A stretch of 64,000 nucleotides of DNA. Source: Gyrodactylus bullatarudis. Lineage: Eukaryota; Platyhelminthes; Monogenea; Gyrodactylidea; Gyrodactylidae. Location: positions 1 to 64,000 of the forward strand of contig SSNU01000055.1 of the NCBI GenBank assembly GCA_012064415.1. Reading direction: 5' to 3'. The notes under the pieces were generated by a model. The model searched no databases. It worked only from the letters and a program-made list of their open reading frames with translations, and was not told the DNA's origin. Within the stretch, counting starts at the first letter, position 1. Each line of letters starts with the position of its first letter. Made by a program: the position numbers and the translations under genes. Below, in pieces: positions 59,081-64,000 of the stretch.

Positions 59081-60042
59081 GTTATAAGGCAAGCTCGAAG
59101 GCTGTTCTCAAAGATAAGTCATGAGAAGTTACGCATTCTCTTCAATTGAAGTTATTGATATCAGTTGATATTGTACAATGTACGTATAAAAGGATCTTCA
59201 GTTCTTCTTCACTGTGCATAATCATTAATTAGATTAATATCAATAATAATACTAAAAGAGTTGGTTGACTATAGTGGGAGATTCTAGAATTCTTTAGAAC
59301 ATAAAAAAGACTATCTCTTCTATACTCCAATACAGCTATTGACGGAACAACTATCCTATATGTATACAGTATAATTCTTTGAACAAAATGTATGTAAAAG
59401 TTAGCAGTACTAATTGCATTCCGTCTTTTTTCTTTGGTTTGTGCAAGAATCTTGTCCCAAAGAAGAAAGAGTGAATTCAACGAACCGGAAATGTAGTGGT
59501 TTCTCTTCTACACTTATAGTTCCACTAAGAAATGAACAATTATTACTCCTATTTTTTTGAATAACTCATGTTCTTACCAGTTTCTTCCAACTTACACTGA
59601 TCGTAATTTCCGATCACATTGCCAAAAAGCTCAATAATTTTCCCAAAATAATTCACTTTCTAGAAAAAGATTTTTCAAATTTGAGGTTTTTTAGTAGTAT
59701 GAGAAGTTACTTTCAAATTCAGGAACATTTTCTTCTTGTAATATATTACCTTCATTTTTCTGAATAGCTTCTAGACCATAAATATTTTACAATTCTCTTA
59801 AATAACTGAACCAGGGCTAGAAATCCTAGATTGGAGGAGTATTTACGATTGCTCATTAATTGACCAAGAGATGGAATACAAGACGATTTCTATCCAATAT
59901 CACTCAACAACCGGAAGTTTATGGACTCAGAAAATTTCATAAATACATCGCTAAAATACACAAGGGAAACTAGAAAAACACCCAAATATAACCTAGAGTA
60001 AAGTAGAATATGATTTCTGTTGATTGATTTTTCAAAACCTTC

Positions 60043-60419
60043 TGTTTTCATGAAGTTGGGAATCAATGATTTTTACAGAAATCTCGATATTTTCATCAAT
60101 TTGTTAAAGATTTTCTGAATTCCTACTCTTGCTGTCCACTTCTACTTGATTTTCTTGTCTAATCTTGATCCTGAAAATCAATTTTTGATCACTCTCCCAC
60201 TTTCAAATCAACAAAAATTTTCAGCTAAAAGTTCGAAAAAATGGGATTCTGGCGCCAAATGTGAATTTTTTGACCATATTTTTCATAAAAATAATTTTTT
60301 TTTCAGATTATTTTTCTTTAAATGGTAGAAGTGGACAGCATGAGTAGGATTCCAGAAATTTGAATTCTTGATGAAAATATCGAGATCATAGATTCCCAAC
60401 TTCATATCAATTAGCTTTA
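60043..60419. mobile_element. GGCGCC fold-back element, copy d
   Basis: The left end (CATGAAGTTGGGAATCAATG) and right end (TCCCAACTTCATATCAATTAG) are inverse, and GGCGCC lies near 60250 in the right arm. Most of the left arm is deleted. A 60-codon frame inside is arm sequence. Confidence 0.8.
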
Positions 60420-62265
60420 TTTCTGTTTTTGGGTATTGCATTTTTATTATCAGATTGTTGCTGATAATCGCTGGAATCTTTTCCATTTCTTAGTTTGATA
60501 AATCTATCAAGATGACTCATTGAAATTATTATCCTTTAGAAAGTAAAAGATTAAGCAATTGATCATAATTCTATACAGATATCCTTTGAATAGATGAGCA
60601 AATTCTTTCTTGTTTTTTTGCTCAGAAATTCTAATGATTTCGTATTCACATGTAACTAGTTAATGAAAGAATAAACAATATAAGAATACTTTACGATACA
60701 ATACACAATAATAAAATGAAAAGACCATTTTTTTGTTCCGAATAGTGAAGAAAAATTTATCTTTTTGATAATCAAAAATTTCGCTCAAATGACGATCTCT
60801 ATGATAAATAATTCGAATTCTACGTCTGATTATGATCCGAAATACCAGCATTAAATTGCTTCAAATCTTCGAAATTGATAAGAATTTTGAGCTCAAAGAT
60901 TGAAGAGATGATAAATTAAGTTTTTTGTAAAAATAGTAAATTCTCAGCTTTATGTCTTGAATTACTCCTTGGGGATTGTTCGATGAAATGATATTTGAAA
61001 CCTAACTGTCTGATTGAGACATAAAATAAAGTCTGAAATTATATTTGTGATTAATTCCAATACACAAGAACTTTGATGGGATCACTATTTTTTTCCAATA
61101 TGAATGATTTCTATAGAAATTTATTCCTAAATTGATTTTTAATTATGAATGTTAAAAAAGAGTATTTCTCTCAATTCACTCTGCCTCAAAAACAAAAATA
61201 GCTCAATGATAGAATACGTAGAATGTAGTTTTCATTTCAAAAGTTCAGTCCTCTCCAACATTTTGAGAATATAAATTATGTGTATATATATATTACACTG
61301 ATCTGATACTCTCTGTCTTTGCCTATTCTCTTAATAATAATAATAATAATGAACAATAAGATTCTAGAATATAGATATTTTAACTTGATGTTAACCATCA
61401 GAGGATAAGAGACGAGATCCAAGCTCCCACTAACTTTGATGGAAGGATGGTGACTTGGTTCACTTCTAATGGGCAGACACGCAATTTATTTCTTAACTTG
61501 CATACATCTAAGAGGGACGTTGAGTATGAGGGAATTCTGCTGTATTTCTTCTCTGTGTACAAAAACTATTAATTCATATCAGGATTAGGGATAATTACGT
61601 AGTTTAATTCATTCGAAAGATACATTTATTATCTTTGTCGGTTTTACACTTTCTGAGTCAGCTTTTAGAATGGATCAAAGTACTATCAAGCAACTAATAA
61701 TGCTGTCATTATAGTCCTGCTGGTTCTGTACTGTTGACATTACTTTTTGGCCAAACTCATTGCGTCTGAAATTGTTACGTTTGAATGAATTAAACAAGAA
61801 ATAGAAACAAGACAAAGGGAGTAGAATGTCTCATGAGGACTGCCTAGTTTCCAATTGAAAGAGTTTTTCTGTTTATAACAAAATCACCAGTGAAAGATTT
61901 GATATCTATGTAGAAATTGTTACTTTATCATCAAAAACTTGAGGTGGAAATATTTGTTGATTTCGAAACAAAAAAAATAGAAATCGATAAACCTCGTCTA
62001 AGGATATCCCTCTAAATTCTATTTCCTGGTCAATTTTACTGCCTAAAAATTAGTGAGAATAAAATATCTGACAAAAATAGCGGGATCTATCAAAATTTGA
62101 ATAGGAAAAATCGGTCCTTTTTATCCAAAAGAAAAACTTTTAATTTGAAATAGATAGAAATAGAACTGCTTATCTAGAATTAACTAAATAATGTGTAGAA
62201 ATGTGTTGAAGTCAAATATAAACTGATTGTTTATCCAAGTTTAGGACTGTGTGTCCTCTTCCCTT

Positions 62266-62690
62266 ACCCTATTGACCCTTTCTATCAAGAGTCAGAAAAT
62301 ACTTTTTTTTTACCACCAATTCGGTAGGAATCTCTTTTGGAATTTCAGTTACATTCATTCGTCAAACTCGTGCTATTCTAATTCAGAGAAAGCTGATTTT
62401 TAAAAACTTAATTTTTCTTTAAAACGTTTTTTTGAAAACCTACTTCCCAGGGTCATAGATAAAAACCAAGATATCTTATGTAATCATACCTGTAGAATTC
62501 AGATATGTAATCGCATGAACTCTATCAGCTAAACCTTCAAAGATGGCCAATTTTTGGATAAGAAAATAACCCTATTTTTATCGGTATCTCCTGAACTAAA
62601 AATATTTTGATAAACTTTTGTTTGATATCCCAATTCTGATCCAAAATATTCATACGAATTTCAGTGTCATTCTGGTAGAGAACTTTTTGT
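62266..62690. repeat. Diverged copy of the TTAA element at 15051
   Basis: Shared words in order with 15110-15480 include TCAGAAAATACTT, GGGTCATAGATAAAAA, GAACTCTATC and ATCTCCTGAACTAAAAATA (TAACTCCTGAACCAAAAATA there). The TTAA ends are no longer recognisable. Confidence 0.6.
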
Positions 62691-63264
62691 TTTGTTATTC
62701 TTCATACAGTTTGTGGCTACTAGGAAGAAGTAGTGACTAAGAAACAAATTTTAATTTTTCAAGATGTTTTATTATCATTGTTACATGTTGGCAAAAAGAA
62801 TTCTCTTTTTTCAATTCTCATACGAAGCGTGATGCGACTTTATTATCATGCAGCAGTCTTTCAATGCACGTAATTCCGAAAAGAAGTTTCCATCTTCAAA
62901 ATTTTCCACGAAGGAAATAATAATGAGAAAAACAATTTTTTCCAGATTCCATTGCGTGTTTCCTCATTATTAAGATGATTATTACAGGAGATAACTCTAT
63001 AGATATGTGGAATTGAATGTAGTTGAATTTTGTGAGAAAATTCACATGATATAATTAATCAAAAATGTATCGATCAGTCCTTCCCCCTTTGACTAGATCT
63101 TATACTTTGATACTCTAGGTTAGCTCTTTAAGTTCCACTGCGTTTATTGTTTCGTTTCATGATGGAATCGAAAATATTTAATAAAAATCAGTAAAAGTAG
63201 ATTTAATTGGAATATCACCAACCTTTTTCCAAAGCCTCTTCAAGACGTTTCATTACTAAGATAG

Positions 63265-63745
63265 TCAAGTACCTTCTTCAGCGGATGCGACTGTGGAGCT
63301 TCTTATATAGGACGTACGATTAGGAAATTGTCAACTAGGTCAAATGATCATCTAAAGAAGGATACAGCGGTGACAAGACACATCAAACAGGAAAATCATA
63401 AGGCTTCGATTCCTAATTTCTCAATTTTGTATAAAAATGCGGGTGATGACAGCACAGATTTGTGGGTGAAGGAGAAATTCTTCATCAATCACTTTAAACC
63501 AAACCTGTGTGTTCAGAAAAATTACTCTCATAATCTTCAATTACCCTGGCCTATGTGAGCTTTTTCACTTTTCTCTTCACTCCTGCTTTTTATTGAAGTG
63601 TTTTGGTGTTTTTTCAGCTCACATTATATTTTTCAACTTTTACTATACTTCTTTCAAAATTTGTAAAATATTATTTTCAATGAATTTAAAACTGATGAAC
63701 TATAAATAAATGTACATTTGGTGAATAAAACTTTTTCTTCTATAA
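63265..63745 (+). mobile_element. Penelope-like element family B, GIY-YIG end and 3' UTR
   Basis: An open frame from 63265 to the TGA at 63556-63558 encodes the GIY-YIG part: FSGCDCGASYIGRTIRKLST, then RSNDHLKKDTAVTRHIKQE, then FKPNLCVQKNYSHNLQLPWP. CDCGASYIGRT is the Penelope form of the YIG block. The 3' UTR (to AATAAAACTTTTTCTTCT) matches 46508-46866. The RT part is missing, so this is a 5'-truncated copy. It is the best-preserved of the three family B copies. Confidence 0.85.
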
Positions 63746-64000
63746 CTACAAGTATTATATAATAAAACATAATTTATTCAACATTCTAATTTAAATCAAA
63801 AACCTGTCTTCACCAGTTTTCCATTACATTAAAATCTTTATAATCTGCCAGGCTGGGTTCCGACATGTTAAATTTAAATCCAAAGTTTTTATTCTAAGAA
63901 ATCAAATCAGAGTTGACTTTTCGTTTTGCTAAAACTCGCTTAACCCAAGATTCTACTCATGACGCCCTGTTTAATTTTTGGCTTATAAATTTATACAGTA

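Larger units (their letters stand above)
56597..64000 (+). other. Protocadherin intron or downstream sequence, 7.4 kb to window edge
   Basis: I find no exon that continues the phase-1 end at 56596. The stretch holds the hAT-type element, a GGCGCC fold-back copy, a diverged TTAA-type copy and a Penelope family B fragment, each listed. A (TAA)n run lies at about 61332-61350. Confidence 0.6.

Noticed and set aside
1..64000. CRISPR arrays, rRNA, tRNA genes, bacterial operons
   Set aside because: None seen; spliced eukaryotic genes and transposon families explain the structure. A tRNA search by covariance model was not possible here.

Overview
The window is AT-rich invertebrate animal DNA with GT-AG introns, two multi-exon genes of animal-specific families (a tensin and a protocadherin), and many transposon remnants in the introns. 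No exact taxon can be read from it. An arthropod, possibly a crustacean, is a reasonable guess from the gene families and the Penelope-like elements, but it is only inference.

Layout. (1) Positions 1-1285, minus strand: an uninterrupted 428-codon reading frame, open at the left edge. It is a basic, Ser/Lys-rich protein start that I do not recognise. (2) Positions 2756-43872, plus strand: 15 exons that join in one frame into 1,153 residues. They end in an SH2 domain followed by a PTB domain, the C-terminal signature of tensins (integrin/focal-adhesion adaptors). The 5' part of this gene, where other tensins carry a PTEN-like phosphatase module, is not in the window, so the minus-strand gene is probably nested in a tensin intron or overlaps its 5' end. 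(3) A 1.4 kb intergenic stretch with a poly(A) signal and a pair of CCAAT boxes. (4) Positions 45253-56596, plus strand: four exons of a protocadherin with signal peptide, seven cadherin repeats, one membrane span and the start of a cytoplasmic tail. The rest of the tail lies beyond the window. (5) Positions 56597-64000: intron or downstream sequence with transposon copies only.

Mobile DNA. I find two Penelope-like retroelement families. Family A includes a nearly open copy with YVDD reverse transcriptase and GIY-YIG endonuclease, plus a palindromic remnant with a 14-bp target duplication. Family B has three 3' fragments with a conserved 3' UTR. There are LINE reverse transcriptase fragments, three TTAA-flanked piggyBac-type non-autonomous elements with different terminal inverted repeats, a TA-flanked Tc1/mariner-type MITE, a hAT-type element with a perfect 8-bp target duplication, and several families of long fold-back (hairpin) elements. 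One hairpin family is marked by a GGCGCC site in each arm and occurs at least five times. Several elements are nested, which gives relative ages.

The two host genes both concern adhesion (cadherin contacts; integrin adaptor), but nothing in the sequence shows co-regulation. Functional claims about them come from family knowledge. Splice sites were read by eye and checked only by phase continuity.
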